This document shows positions 58,801-64,000 of a DNA stretch of 64,000 bases, piece by piece; positions within the stretch are counted from its first letter, which is position 1, and every line of letters starts with the position of its first letter. The stretch comes from Crossaster papposus (lineage: Eukaryota > Echinodermata > Asteroidea > Velatida > Solasteridae), in NCBI GenBank assembly GCA_037893245.1, contig JBAIAA010000902.1, positions 1 through 64,000 of the forward strand, read 5' to 3'. The position numbers and the translations under genes were made by a program. A model generated the notes under the pieces. That model searched no databases, was not told where the DNA came from, and saw nothing but the letters and a program-made list of their open reading frames with translations.

Positions 58801-59822
58801 GTCATGTCGACATCGAAGTCCCACAAGTCGTTTCCCGAATGGGCTGCATGCATGGCATCTTTTCTGACAAATCCCTTCATCCATTCTATGATCGGCTTTT
58901 TTCTCGCAGAGACCGAGTCTGCGGAAAGCTGGACATCTTCTAGGTTGGGCTGAATTTCAAACGATGGGGCATTATCTTGCAGAATGCCATTCGTCATGTT
59001 ACCTTGTTTAGGACCTTTGGATAAACTCTCTGTCAGCGACGATTCCTTGTCCGTACCGAACCGCCTTGTCAAAAATGTACAGACTTGTTTCGTGTCCTTT
59101 GACGGTTTGTCCGTACTATTTAGTTTTATGGACCTTGGAATCATCATACTGTTTTTTGATGCTGCTTTAGATGTGACTTTTCTTTTTGGACTACATGTTG
59201 ATTTATTTTCGTTCTCAATGGAATCGACGTCAAAGCACGATGTTACTTCAGTTTGTAAAGCAGTCAAGTCCCTCGTGGATTGTGTCGTTATAGTCCTTTC
59301 TGATCTCCTCAAAGGTTCATCCTCCGATGATTGAATTGTCTCCATGTTCATACGAGACACACTGGTGCTTACTTCCAATTCATTCGAGTCATCTTTAGGA
59401 ACCGATTCAGAGTCCATATGTGCCTCGCTAACAGCATGCTCTGCCTCTGTTGTCACATTCGAGGGGTTATTATCAGACAGAGACTTGCCATCCTCTGAGC
59501 ACGCTTCATCGGCAGTTTTCGCAGATACAGTCTCAAGTTGCATAAGCTTTTCAAACTCTTCCATTTCCTTCTCCAAAACTGGTTTAGAGTCTGCATTGGA
59601 CACAGAGCTTAGGTCCTGGATAGCTTCTACTGCATCTTGCTGGGATCGCTCAATTTCAGACGATAAGCTGCTCCCTAGTGTCGTCTGTGATCTTGTCCTG
59701 CAGCGCGATTTCACTGGAAACACTAAACTGGTGGTGGGAGAAATCGGGCTCGATTTCAAAGGCATCTTTGCTGCCATAGCAACACCAGTGCTTTCTGGTG
59801 ATGCGACAGTTCCCTGAAGATC
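31744..59822 (-). CDS. SETD2: Histone-lysine N-methyltransferase SETD2, 18 coding exons recognised
   Basis: The enzyme trimethylates H3 lysine 36 on chromatin transcribed by RNA polymerase II. Spliced minus-strand exons total 7557 nt; from the Met at 59777 they encode 2503 residues (human 2564). Order: disordered acidic/Ser-rich N-terminus 1-1231; AWS about 1244-1292 ([23 protein letters not shown]); SET about 1293-1417 with [21 protein letters not shown] and ELTFDYQF; post-[13 protein letters not shown]; Arg/Asp-rich stretch about 1872-1975; Pro/Gln-rich linker; WW about 2339-2369 ([18 protein letters not shown]); SRI about 2415-2503 ([20 protein letters not shown]), which binds the phosphorylated Pol II tail. 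Catalytic and zinc residues look intact. All internal junctions are GT/AG with agreeing phase. A usable acceptor precedes 59822, so at least one 5' exon lies upstream; the Met at 59777 has a good context (GCTATGG) and may be the true start. Confidence 0.95.
32131..32330. mobile_element. CCAATTTCATGGAGCTGCTAAG element
   Basis: It shares the left end and TTTGCTTAGCA block, plus ATTGTTTGTGACTGGTATTC, with 6605-7130. A short ACATGTAC repeat is embedded. The right end is decayed. Confidence 0.6.
32340..32668. mobile_element. TGTGACC MITE, diverged copy
   Basis: It contains AAATTTGAAGGGGTGG and ends AAGCTCATCTTGTGGTGATA...GGTCACA, the right terminus of the family. The left terminus is unclear. Confidence 0.6.
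33057..33136. repeat. 37-bp near-perfect hairpin with 6-nt loop
   Basis: The left arm 33057-33093 and right arm 33100-33136 are complementary at 35 of 37 positions around ATAATT. It lies in the last SETD2 intron. The arms contain TCTGGGCTTATTGAGGG. It is either the core of a foldback transposon or an expressed hairpin; the sequence alone does not decide. Confidence 0.95.
33655..34080. repeat. Degenerate CCTCCAAAATCCTC repeat
   Basis: Words TCAATCCTCCAAAATCCTC, CCTCATTTTTTGAAAACCCC and TCCTCCACACTT recur several times at irregular spacing. Reverse-sense relatives (GGATTTTGGAGG, CAGGATTGAGG) occur at 53690-53850 and 60930-61440. Confidence 0.8.
34109..34210 (-). CDS. SETD2: SETD2 exon 17: SRI domain
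   Basis: Encodes [20 protein letters not shown] and [14 protein letters not shown], near-identical to the vertebrate SRI helix 1-2. Acceptor ATATCTACAG, donor GTATGT. Confidence 0.97.
34228..34520 (-). mobile_element. tRNA-headed SINE, minus orientation
   Basis: On the minus strand it begins GAGCGCTGTGGTCCAGTGGT (A-box-like), then CGTGGGTTCGTACCCTGG (B-box-like), CTTGGGCAAGACACTTTGTT and TGGGTACCTGTGAAGG. It ends TAAAGCGCTATATAAGAAC with an (ATT)n tail near 34230. Well preserved. Confidence 0.88.
35085..36912. repeat. Hairpin-cassette cluster 1
   Basis: Cassettes at about 35085-35275, 35296-35470, 35807-35993, 36330-36515 and 36741-36912 share a core: CCGACCGTCTTCCCTCTTTT, then a TTTTCGGATGATC-like word and CATAGGATTTG. 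All but 36330-36515 end in a partial inverted copy of their start. Spacer 35490-35800 also recurs in cluster 2. The cluster lies in SETD2 intron 16-17. Short frames over these units are repeat shadows. Confidence 0.9.
37070..37250 (-). CDS. SETD2: SETD2 exon 16: end of WW and SRI entry
   Basis: Encodes QTQWDMPSW, completing WW with its second tryptophan. Then comes [14 protein letters not shown] and [18 protein letters not shown], the conserved lead-in to SRI. Acceptor TTTTGCAG, donor GTAAGG. Confidence 0.96.
37482..37999. mobile_element. TGTGACC-type MITE inserted in a TTAA-family MITE
   Basis: GAAAGTAGGATACACCATA before the insertion and TAGGCAGATATC after it belong to the 6118 MITE family. 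The inserted element 37500-37917 starts TGTGACCCGCTCC and ends GGAGCGGGTCACA. TA is duplicated at the junctions. Confidence 0.85.
38161..38386. mobile_element. TTAA-flanked MITE with CCAGTTCG ends, copy 1
   Basis: The flanks are TTAA at 38157-38160 and 38387-38390. The ends are CCAGTTCG and CGAACTGG. An inverted copy is at 54719-54955; both contain the GACAGACATT/AATGTCTGTC and GAGCAAGGCC words. Confidence 0.88.
38542..38693 (-). CDS. SETD2: SETD2 exon 15: first part of WW domain
   Basis: Encodes [16 protein letters not shown] then [20 protein letters not shown]. The first WW tryptophan and the aromatic patch are present. Acceptor CTTCCATAG, donor GTGTGT. Confidence 0.96.
39606..39722 (-). 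CDS. SETD2: SETD2 exon 14: linker
   Basis: Encodes [20 protein letters not shown] and [13 protein letters not shown]. Acceptor TTGTCCGCAG, donor GTAGGA. Confidence 0.9.
40141..41431. mobile_element. TGTGACC MITE interrupted by a second transposon
   Basis: The outer element starts TGTGACCTGGCACAACAAAA at 40141. Its right end is split: CTCATTTCGTGGTGCCAG stops at 40548 and CAGGTCACA resumes at 41423. Removing the insert gives a normal inverted terminus. TA flanks the outer element on both sides. Confidence 0.88.
40549..41422. mobile_element. Inserted 874-bp element with CAGCCGATTTCACGAAACT ends
   Basis: The 19-bp terminal inverted repeats are perfect. The 3-bp CAG at 40546-40548 is repeated at 41423-41425. 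The subterminal regions carry many copies of TTATGGCGTAAG and its inverse, which look like transposase-binding sites. No transposase frame is present. Confidence 0.85.
41527..41769 (-). CDS. SETD2: SETD2 exon 13: Pro/Gln-rich linker
   Basis: Encodes [15 protein letters not shown] then [16 protein letters not shown] and a Gln/Val-rich run. Acceptor TTTGTTAG, donor GTGGGT. Low complexity, but in phase on both sides. Confidence 0.9.
41866..42213. repeat. 16-bp minisatellite, about 21 copies
   Basis: The unit is AAAGTGCCGTAATCCC, with edge variants (TACCCT, TCCT, TCTC). It runs straight into the 5' end of the SINE at 42214. Open frames on the minus strand (repeating [16 protein letters not shown]) are artefacts. 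Confidence 0.96.
42214..42505 (+). mobile_element. SINE, copy 2
   Basis: It begins GTGGCCTCGTGGTCTATCTG and has GGTTGTGGGTTCAAGTC as a B-box-like site. It continues CTTGGGCAAGGCACTTTGTC, GGGTAGCTGTGAGGGCAGAT and GGAGCTGAGATGGTATTTGG, ending GACCAGGGGTAGAAATAATG. Better preserved than 30780-31050. Confidence 0.88.
42596..42634. repeat. Perfect 39-bp palindrome
   Basis: A 19-bp arm, ATTTCCAAAAATGCATCTC, one T, then the exact reverse complement. It lies just 3' of the SINE in SETD2 intron 12-13. Confidence 0.95.
42835..43791 (-). CDS. SETD2: SETD2 exon 12: Arg/Asp-rich and Met/His/Pro-rich
   Basis: Begins [19 protein letters not shown] and continues with a long Arg-Asp/Arg-Glu alternation. A charged coiled stretch follows ([20 protein letters not shown]), then [20 protein letters not shown] and a Met/His/Pro-rich tail. 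The YRIPK start is shared with vertebrate SETD2; the long RD stretch is not a feature I know from human SETD2. Confidence 0.93.
44438..44630. mobile_element. CCAATTTCTTGAAGCTGCTAGG foldback
   Basis: The left end CCAATTTCTTGAAGCTGC plus AAATTTGCTTAGCA is mirrored at the right by TGCTGAGCACATTTGCTTGC and TCTCAATGAAATTGG. This is the same family as 6605 and 32131, here with both ends. Confidence 0.75.
44699..45646 (-). CDS. SETD2: SETD2 exon 11: central disordered region
   Basis: It starts [20 protein letters not shown] and [13 protein letters not shown], the end of the helical region, then becomes Ser/Thr/Asp-rich. It contains a short NPESDA triplet repeat and ends [12 protein letters not shown]. 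Acceptor TCGTTTAG, donor GTTGGT. Confidence 0.93.
45995..46545 (-). pseudogene. LINE ORF2 C-terminal fragment with stops
   Basis: Minus-strand reading gives [34 protein letters not shown], then [15 protein letters not shown] and GVNLFNDLP, the C-terminal landmarks of CR1/L2/Jockey-type reverse transcriptases. Several stops interrupt it. It is 5'-truncated near 46540 beside a MITE. Confidence 0.85.
46550..47150. mobile_element. TGTGACC MITE, 600-bp copy
   Basis: The ends TGTGACCTGTCGCCACAAAA and its near-exact inverse are over 30 bp long. Internal words match 22339-22762. AA flanks both sides. It lies between SETD2 exons 10 and 11. Confidence 0.88.
47188..47301 (-). CDS. SETD2: SETD2 exon 10: helical region
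   Basis: Encodes [20 protein letters not shown] then [14 protein letters not shown], close to the vertebrate CLKxFL...GLxLLWxWM segment. Acceptor ATCGTGTAG, donor GTATGT. Confidence 0.93.
47449..48055. mobile_element. Possible element with ACACAGGCCT/AGGCCTGTGAC ends
   Basis: GACACAGGCCTTGCGCTAAC at the left and CGAGGCCTGTGACA at the right suggest inverted ends. TAGCCCA and TAGCCCGG words occur near each. The right portion duplicates itself (GTAGCCCGGAGC, GCCGGGCTAGT). The family is not recognised. Confidence 0.4.
48065..48205 (-). CDS. SETD2: SETD2 exon 9: helical region
   Basis: Encodes [18 protein letters not shown] followed by [15 protein letters not shown]. It matches the post-SET helical segment of vertebrate SETD2. 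Donor GTAATG. Confidence 0.9.
48299..48500. repeat. TGACCT(T/C) repeat field
   Basis: Seven or more TGACCT words at irregular 10-30 bp spacing, for example TTGACCTCAAATGACCTTTG and ATGACCTTTAACC. AGGTCA in the minus sense is a nuclear-receptor half site. It is probably a degenerate satellite. Confidence 0.7.
48907..49063 (-). CDS. SETD2: SETD2 exon 8: post-SET and basic linker
   Basis: Encodes [18 protein letters not shown] (post-SET zinc ligands) and then a Lys/Arg-rich linker. Acceptor GTAAACAG, donor GTAAGT. Confidence 0.95.
50150..50247 (-). CDS. SETD2: SETD2 exon 7: SET C-terminal part
   Basis: Encodes [17 protein letters not shown] and [13 protein letters not shown], including the conserved FDY. 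Acceptor TTCCGTTAG, donor GTAAGT. Confidence 0.96.
50699..50975 (+). mobile_element. SINE with a tRNA-Leu/Ser-like head
   Basis: The head TATGGCCGAGCGGTTAAGAG and GTGGGTTCGAGTCCCGGTC resemble a type II tRNA. The body contains CCTTAAGCAAGGTACTTAAC and TTCGGATTGGACGTCAAGTC; the tail contains GTGGCTGCATAGTGCG. It differs from the 30780/42214 SINE family. Confidence 0.85.
51049..51126 (-). CDS. SETD2: SETD2 exon 6: SET catalytic motif
   Basis: Encodes [20 protein letters not shown], then NCETQK. The NHSC motif forms part of the active-site pseudoknot. Acceptor TTATCAG, donor GTTAGT. Confidence 0.96.
52061..52184 (-). CDS. SETD2: SETD2 exon 5: SET core
   Basis: Encodes [17 protein letters not shown] and [12 protein letters not shown]. 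Acceptor TTATTACAG, donor GTAACA. Its phase 1 start joins the CC of exon 4. Confidence 0.95.
53488..53564 (-). CDS. SETD2: SETD2 exon 4: start of SET domain
   Basis: Encodes [20 protein letters not shown], the GxG cofactor-binding turn region of SET (here KGHGL). Acceptor CTTCTGCAG, donor GTAAGT. Confidence 0.95.
53650..53880. repeat. GGATT-rich diverged repeat
   Basis: GGGGGATTGAGGATTG, GATGGATTCAGAAAACC and TTGGTGGATTTTGGTGGATT recall the CAGGATTGAGG family at 60930. An imperfect duplication of GGATTCAGAAA is visible. Confidence 0.5.
53978..54029 (-). CDS. SETD2: SETD2 exon 3: end of AWS
   Basis: A 52-nt exon encoding [17 protein letters not shown], completing the AWS cysteines. Acceptor GGCTTTCAG, donor GTAAGT. 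Confidence 0.95.
54719..54955. mobile_element. TTAA-flanked MITE, copy 2 (inverted relative to 38161)
   Basis: TTAA lies at both borders. The ends are CCAGTTCGCGCCGG and CCGGCGCAAACGGG. A block TTCCGGCCTTGCTCG is duplicated internally. It sits between SETD2 exons 2 and 3. Confidence 0.88.
55013..55141 (-). CDS. SETD2: SETD2 exon 2: AWS domain
   Basis: Encodes [16 protein letters not shown] then [14 protein letters not shown]. Cysteines of the AWS zinc cluster are present. Acceptor TGCTACAG, donor GTAAGA. Confidence 0.95.
55301..55858. mobile_element. Non-autonomous hAT element with 8-bp target duplication
   Basis: The terminal repeats are TAGTGCTGGGAC and GTCCCAGCACTA. GACGAGCA is duplicated perfectly at 55293-55300 and 55859-55866. 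The interior is rich in CGAATATTCG and A-runs. It lies in the SETD2 intron before the AWS exon. Confidence 0.93.
56083..59822 (-). CDS. SETD2: SETD2 exon 1 of 18: long N-terminal exon
   Basis: This 3740-nt exon is open throughout. The acceptor TCATGTAACAG is at its 5' end; the donor GTGAGT follows ISERK-coding sequence. It is Ser/Glu/Asp-rich and disordered, with a basic [13 protein letters not shown] patch and [13 protein letters not shown]. It ends [13 protein letters not shown], matching the segment just before AWS in vertebrate SETD2. Three 38-residue repeats are listed separately. Such very large N-terminal exons are usual for this gene. Confidence 0.95.
56640..56981 (-). repeat. Three tandem 38-residue repeats in the SETD2 N-terminus
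   Basis: The period is 114 bp, in frame. Each copy reads roughly [11 protein letters not shown], then [18 protein letters not shown]. The copies differ at a few positions, and one has ACNQ for PCDQ. Their function is unknown; they lie in a region predicted to be disordered. Confidence 0.95.
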
Positions 59823-60514
59823 CTGTTACATGAAAGGGTACAGCCAAGACAATACAAAACATGTAAGAAAGTGACAGGATAAGCACAGAACAATGCAACT
59901 TTTTCTGTAAACTTTAACCCTAACCCTGCCAGACGCAACGCAGTGCATCAGGTGAAAAATTCTGGTGCACTTTGATGCATTTAGCTAGCACATTGCATAA
60001 ACGGCCACTTCTGAGGCATTGAGAGCTAAATCCCACTGAAGTTGAACAATGCGACAGTTGTATCCTGCTGCATTCGGTGACCACTAACTGATCTGAGGCA
60101 GTTTGACCTTGAGACTTTTGATCTGATGGATCTTGTTGCACTTGGCACGCTTGTCTAAACAAATGTTGCATGTTGCTGCGTTTGGCAGGGTTTCTAGCCA
60201 AGATACTCTGGAGGGTTAGGGCAAAGTCAACGAAGGTTATTGGACAACACAAATTTGTTTCAACTTTATGAAATGGACATTTTACTGATCATCCTAATAT
60301 TTTGTATCCATAGGTACACAAAACATGCGCACGAATGAGTCTATAAGTACATGTACCGGTACAAGATCAACAGCTTGCAAAAGCTAATTTTCCAACAACG
60401 TCCAGCATACCAGAACACTACAACTTGTAATAATAGGATACTTTATATACTGTTGATAACTTATTAAATACAAACTATATGTAGTAAGCTATTCATAATT
60501 GTAGAATGTTTTCA

Positions 60515-60680
60515 ATGTTTGACCCCACATCAGTCTCCTGACGACGGGCAGAGCGTAATGTCCGAAACATTGAGTTTCCTCCGGTTCTTTTCAGAACCAC
60601 ACATCTCACTAAAGAGAATTACCACATGGTGTTGGCGCAAACTACTCATCTTAATGTTTAAAAATGTTGTCTACTACCTT
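60515..60680 (+). mobile_element. Penelope-like element tail (probable)
   Basis: CTCCTGACGACGGGCAGAGC, GTAATGTCCGAAACATTGAG and TTCAGAACCACACATCTCAC follow the pattern I associate with the 3' end of Penelope-type retroelements and their hammerhead-like motif. No reverse transcriptase frame remains. Confidence 0.5.
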
Positions 60681-60904
60681 TTGAATACCGGTACATCTTA
60701 AAGCCAGTCCATAGTCGACGCGAAAGCAAACATGTGAAGTTGGGGCAATTTTTTCGCTTTGCTAATTTGCAAATATTGAATAGTTTCAATTTCGGCAAAT
60801 TGTCAGTCAAATCTTTGCGACGTCAAATTCGCTTTGCGTTCATATTTGATTCGCATGAAGTACATGCATTTACCAGCCTTTAGAAAACATTTTCCAAACC
60901 TGTC

Positions 60905-61440
60905 TAGATAAATTTAACCCCTATCCATCCCAAATCCTCCAAAATCCTCTTTGCAAATTGCAGGATTTAGGTCAGTTGGAAGTTGATGCATCGGAGGAAT
61001 TTGCAGGATTGAGGGCATTTGGGGTTTTGCCACTGGAGGATAATGCAGGATCCCGGTCATAAGACCTAAACTAATGCTGAATGGTTTTGCAGGATTGAGG
61101 TTACTTGGTTATTTATCCAAATGAGATTTTTGAGGATTGAGGTTATTTGTTACTTTGTACTATGCACATTCTTCATAGAGTTTCCGTCAAGGTATAAGTT
61201 ATGTGTCAAGGAAAGAGAAAAGTTTGCACACCAAGGGTCATGTGTGCAGACTCTTCTTGTTATATGGCACTTATAATTAGCAGCTGTTTTTTGTACCATA
61301 TTTGGCTGCTTTACAGTTCAATGGTAAACCCACTAAGATTTTGCAGGATTCAGGCAGTGGTCACCAGTAATAAATATTGGAGGATTTTGCAGGATTCAGG
61401 TTACATGAAGTTACACACTGGAATTGGAGGATGTGCAAGA
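60905..61440. repeat. Degenerate CAGGATTGAGG repeat
   Basis: CAGGATTTAGG, CAGGATTGAGGGC, GCAGGATTGAGGTTAC, GAGGATTGAGGTT and GCAGGATTCAGG recur at irregular 40-110 bp spacing. It is opposite in sense to 33655-34080. Confidence 0.75.
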
Positions 61441-61546
61441 AAAATGGGGTAGGTGAGTTGAGGTTAATGCTTAAATTAACTTTGTCCCATTACCTGATTA
61501 GACTATTCTTTGTGACCACCTCCGTCACACACACACACACACACAA

Positions 61547-62422
61547 GTGGGTAAATGCCGTCAATAGGGGACGGGGCATTGTCCGACCGTCTTCCCTCTT
61601 TTGTTTGTACTCTAACGTTTTCGGATGATCGCCATAGGATTTGCACACGAGTCTGAATCGGGGACCTTTGCGGAATAGGGGACCCCATTGTTCCCTTTGT
61701 CATACGTCCCCTATTTCAATCAAAAACAAACGCACACACCCAGCTTTACCTTACCTACGCACTGTGGACATTCCTTTGTATTCGTGTAGTTAACAAACTT
61801 TGACTAAATACTCATTTTTCTCGCTTCCCAAAAACAAATTTACCCTCAAATTAGGATTATGGGCCTCACAGCTGTCCCTTCTATCTTTTCTATATATAAC
61901 CCTAACCCGTTTTTCCTCTATCGCTCTTTTTCGGAAACTGAAAAACGGATTGTGGACGTGTGCAAGTCCACACACCGTAACCTCTTCCCGCATCGTGTGG
62001 ACCTATATTGTTCGGAGGTCCACAGTGCGTATGCAAGACTAACTCACGCAAGTGGGTAAATGCCGTCAATAGGGGACGGGGCATTGTCTGACCGTCTTCC
62101 CTCTTTTGTTTGTACTCTAACGTTTTCGGATGATCGCCATAGGATTTGCACACGAGTCTGAATCGGGGACCTTTGCGGAATAGGGGACCCCATTGTTCCC
62201 TTTGTCCTACGTCCCCTATTTCAATCAAAAACAAACTCACGCACACAGTCAAGTATTGACCGGCAATCGTGGACGGGACATTGTCCGACTGTCTTACCTC
62301 TTTTGTTTGTACGTTTTCGGATGATTTGTACACGAGTTGAGATCGTGGACGTTGTGTCAATCGTGGACCCATTGTTTGCCTTTCAATTCTTTTGTCCGAC
62401 GACCACGATTGCCGGTCAATAC
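61547..62422. repeat. Hairpin-cassette cluster 2
   Basis: The 175-bp cassettes 61547-61721 and 62052-62226 match 35296-35470; the first reads identical and the second shows two substitutions. The cassette 62253-62422 matches 35807-35993. The spacer 61733-62045 matches 35490-35800. The orientation is the same as cluster 1. Confidence 0.92.
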
Positions 62423-62990
62423 AAACGCACGCATTCTTTTGGTACATAGCGTTATGGGGACAACCCATAGGGTTTGTGTGTAAACTGAAATCTCTCTAAT
62501 CTCAAACTCAAAACACTCTAAAATTCTAAAATTTTCAGGATCACCCTAATTTGTCCTCTTTTTCATTTTCTTTCATCATACCCTAACCCGATTTTACCTT
62601 GTTCTACCTTTACTGAACACCCAACGCGCTATGGGGACTCGAAAATGTCCCCACTACTCGGTCTGTCTTTTCCAAACAAAAGAGCCTGTCCCCCTAACGC
62701 AGTGAGTGCCTACCCACATATACACACACACAAAATTGAATCTAACCCCTAAAAATAAATACATACAAACATAAACTCCTGACCATTCCCAAGTAACACC
62801 ATAAAGGGCCACAGTTGTGGGGGCCACAAGCCCATCAGGCTATTCATTAGCATTTCCTCCATTCATGCCTTCAATCAACGTGGTTAGGGTCAAAGTGCAA
62901 CTCTGCATAGTAATTCACTACTGGTGAACCAGTGTGGTACAAACAATACAATGTGCCTTTCTCATCGTGAAATACATGTATGTATACAGG

Positions 62991-63390
62991 GTGGCCCACA
63001 CAAAATTAACAAGCCTGCTTCCACTACCCCGAGACCAAAACTAATATACCAATGGATGGAGAATCTTTCTATTACTAAAAATGATACTAAGATATCTCAA
63101 TTTGGCCAGTAGTTTTGACTGTAGACCCTATTTTGTGAAGCACGGTCAGAGGCCTTTTCGTACTAAAAAATAACTACATACGTAAACCACGCCCGCAAAT
63201 TTAACATGGCATGGTTTAGTTATTTAGTAACTTCCGACTTCGCTTCACAAAATATAGTATAGAGCTCAAACTACTAGCCTAAATCGGGATATCTTGGCGT
63301 CATTTTTTTTTGAGAAAGGTTATCCATCCATTGTATAGGTAGTTTTGGCATCAGGGTACTGGAAGTATGCTTGTCAATTTTTGTACGCAG
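62991..63390. mobile_element. Foldback element with about 80-bp arms
   Basis: TGCTTCCACTACCCCGAGAC, CAAAACTAATATACCAATGG and GGAGAATCTTTCT at the left are mirrored at 63310-63385 (AGAAAGGTTATCC, CCATTGTATAGGTAGTTTTG, ACTGGAAGTATGCTTG). A fragment is at 25017. Confidence 0.8.
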
Positions 63391-64000
63391 TACAACTGAA
63401 AAAATTGCAAGTACCACTTCATGTATTGCCACCGATATTTTAAAAGCTTACCTCTTGGACATCAGATTCTCTGTATGCCAAAGCAGCATTGACGGGCATC
63501 ATATACATGTACATGAAAGAGAAATAAAACATAATAAGCCCATTAAGTCAATGGAATCAATATTATCCGCAATTAAACGATACAACTTGCAAGGAGTTGT
63601 TTTTGGATGTACATGTACTTAGACAAGGAACATGAAATGCTGAAAAATATGCAAAATAAAGCTGACAAATAAAGCTGACAAATTCAGCCGACAAAATTCT
63701 TAAAGCCAAAGAAGAGGTCCTCAGTATTTTACCAGCCAAGTTTGAAGTCTCAAATCAATTTTTAGTGGAGAGTTTTCTTCATCAATTCGCACCTCAGAGT
63801 AAAGCCACATGGTTTAATTTTTAAGACTAAGACCAGACTGATCTCTTCAGCGGACTGATACTGGCAGTGGTACCACACTTCATACCTTCATGCACTTAAA
63901 ATATAGATCTTCTGACACGGTCGACTGAGTTAATACTAACTTGTGTTGGAGCAAGTTATGAGCCATAAGTACCATAATTGATTGTATTTTTAATTGAGCT

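Larger units (their letters stand above)
59823..64000. other. Region 5' of the first recognised SETD2 exon
   Basis: A pyrimidine-rich acceptor ends at 59823, so the transcript begins further upstream, possibly beyond 64000. I found no convincing 5' exon, TATA box or CpG island here. A 110-codon minus frame at 59920-60252 has no recognised similarity. 62430-62980 and 63400-64000 hold no recognised element. Confidence 0.5.

Noticed and set aside
59344..59817. Plus-strand 157-codon frame
   Set aside because: Antisense to SETD2 exon 1, with no homology of its own.
59920..60252. 110-codon minus frame as the SETD2 first exon
   Set aside because: It ends in a stop rather than a donor in phase with 59822, and shows no SETD2-like sequence.

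Overview
The window is animal nuclear DNA. It is AT-rich and intron-dense, and carries many short transposons, SINEs and LINE fragments. Two real protein-coding genes can be assembled exon by exon. They lie tail to tail: a p75 neurotrophin receptor orthologue (NGFR/TNFRSF16) on the + strand at 3774-22023, and the histone H3K36 methyltransferase SETD2 on the - strand at 31744-59822. SETD2 continues 5' beyond what I can find. Gene content, an invertebrate-style NGFR and the repeat style (tRNA-headed SINEs, frequent ACATGTAC words) suggest a marine invertebrate deuterostome, most likely an echinoderm. The species assignment is inference.

Layout. 1-2434 is a nested inverted repeat: an outer pair of about 583 bp arms encloses a LINE 3' fragment and an inner inverted-repeat element. 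2759-3184 is an array built on a 12-bp palindrome and flanked by a 17-bp direct repeat. NGFR starts with a signal-peptide exon at 3774. A 13.6-kb intron full of mobile elements follows, then a four-CRD exon (17503-18010), a transmembrane exon (18983-19190), a juxtamembrane exon (20019-20161) and a death-domain exon (21731-22023). Summed exons give 410 residues, close to vertebrate p75NTR.

22024-31743 is intergenic. It holds MITEs, a frameshifted LINE and a near-perfect 11-bp minisatellite of about 67 copies. SETD2 then runs leftwards from 59822 to 31744 in 18 recognised coding exons whose splice phases all agree: a long disordered N-terminus, AWS, SET, post-SET, low-charge helical region, an Arg/Asp-rich stretch, a proline/glutamine-rich linker, WW and SRI. 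Together they encode 2503 residues from the first in-frame Met. The 5' non-coding or short first exon was not found.

59823-64000 holds repeats: a Penelope-like tail, degenerate CAGGATT repeats, and a second copy of the hairpin cassettes also seen at 35085-36912.

Functionally the two genes are unrelated. NGFR is a cell-surface death-domain receptor; SETD2 binds elongating RNA polymerase II through its SRI domain and trimethylates H3K36. The most unusual signals are the hairpin cassettes at 35-37 kb and 61-62 kb, whose terminal and internal words change together while complementarity is kept; the palindrome array at 2.8-3.2 kb; the nested palindrome at the left edge; and several transposon-in-transposon insertions with readable target duplications.
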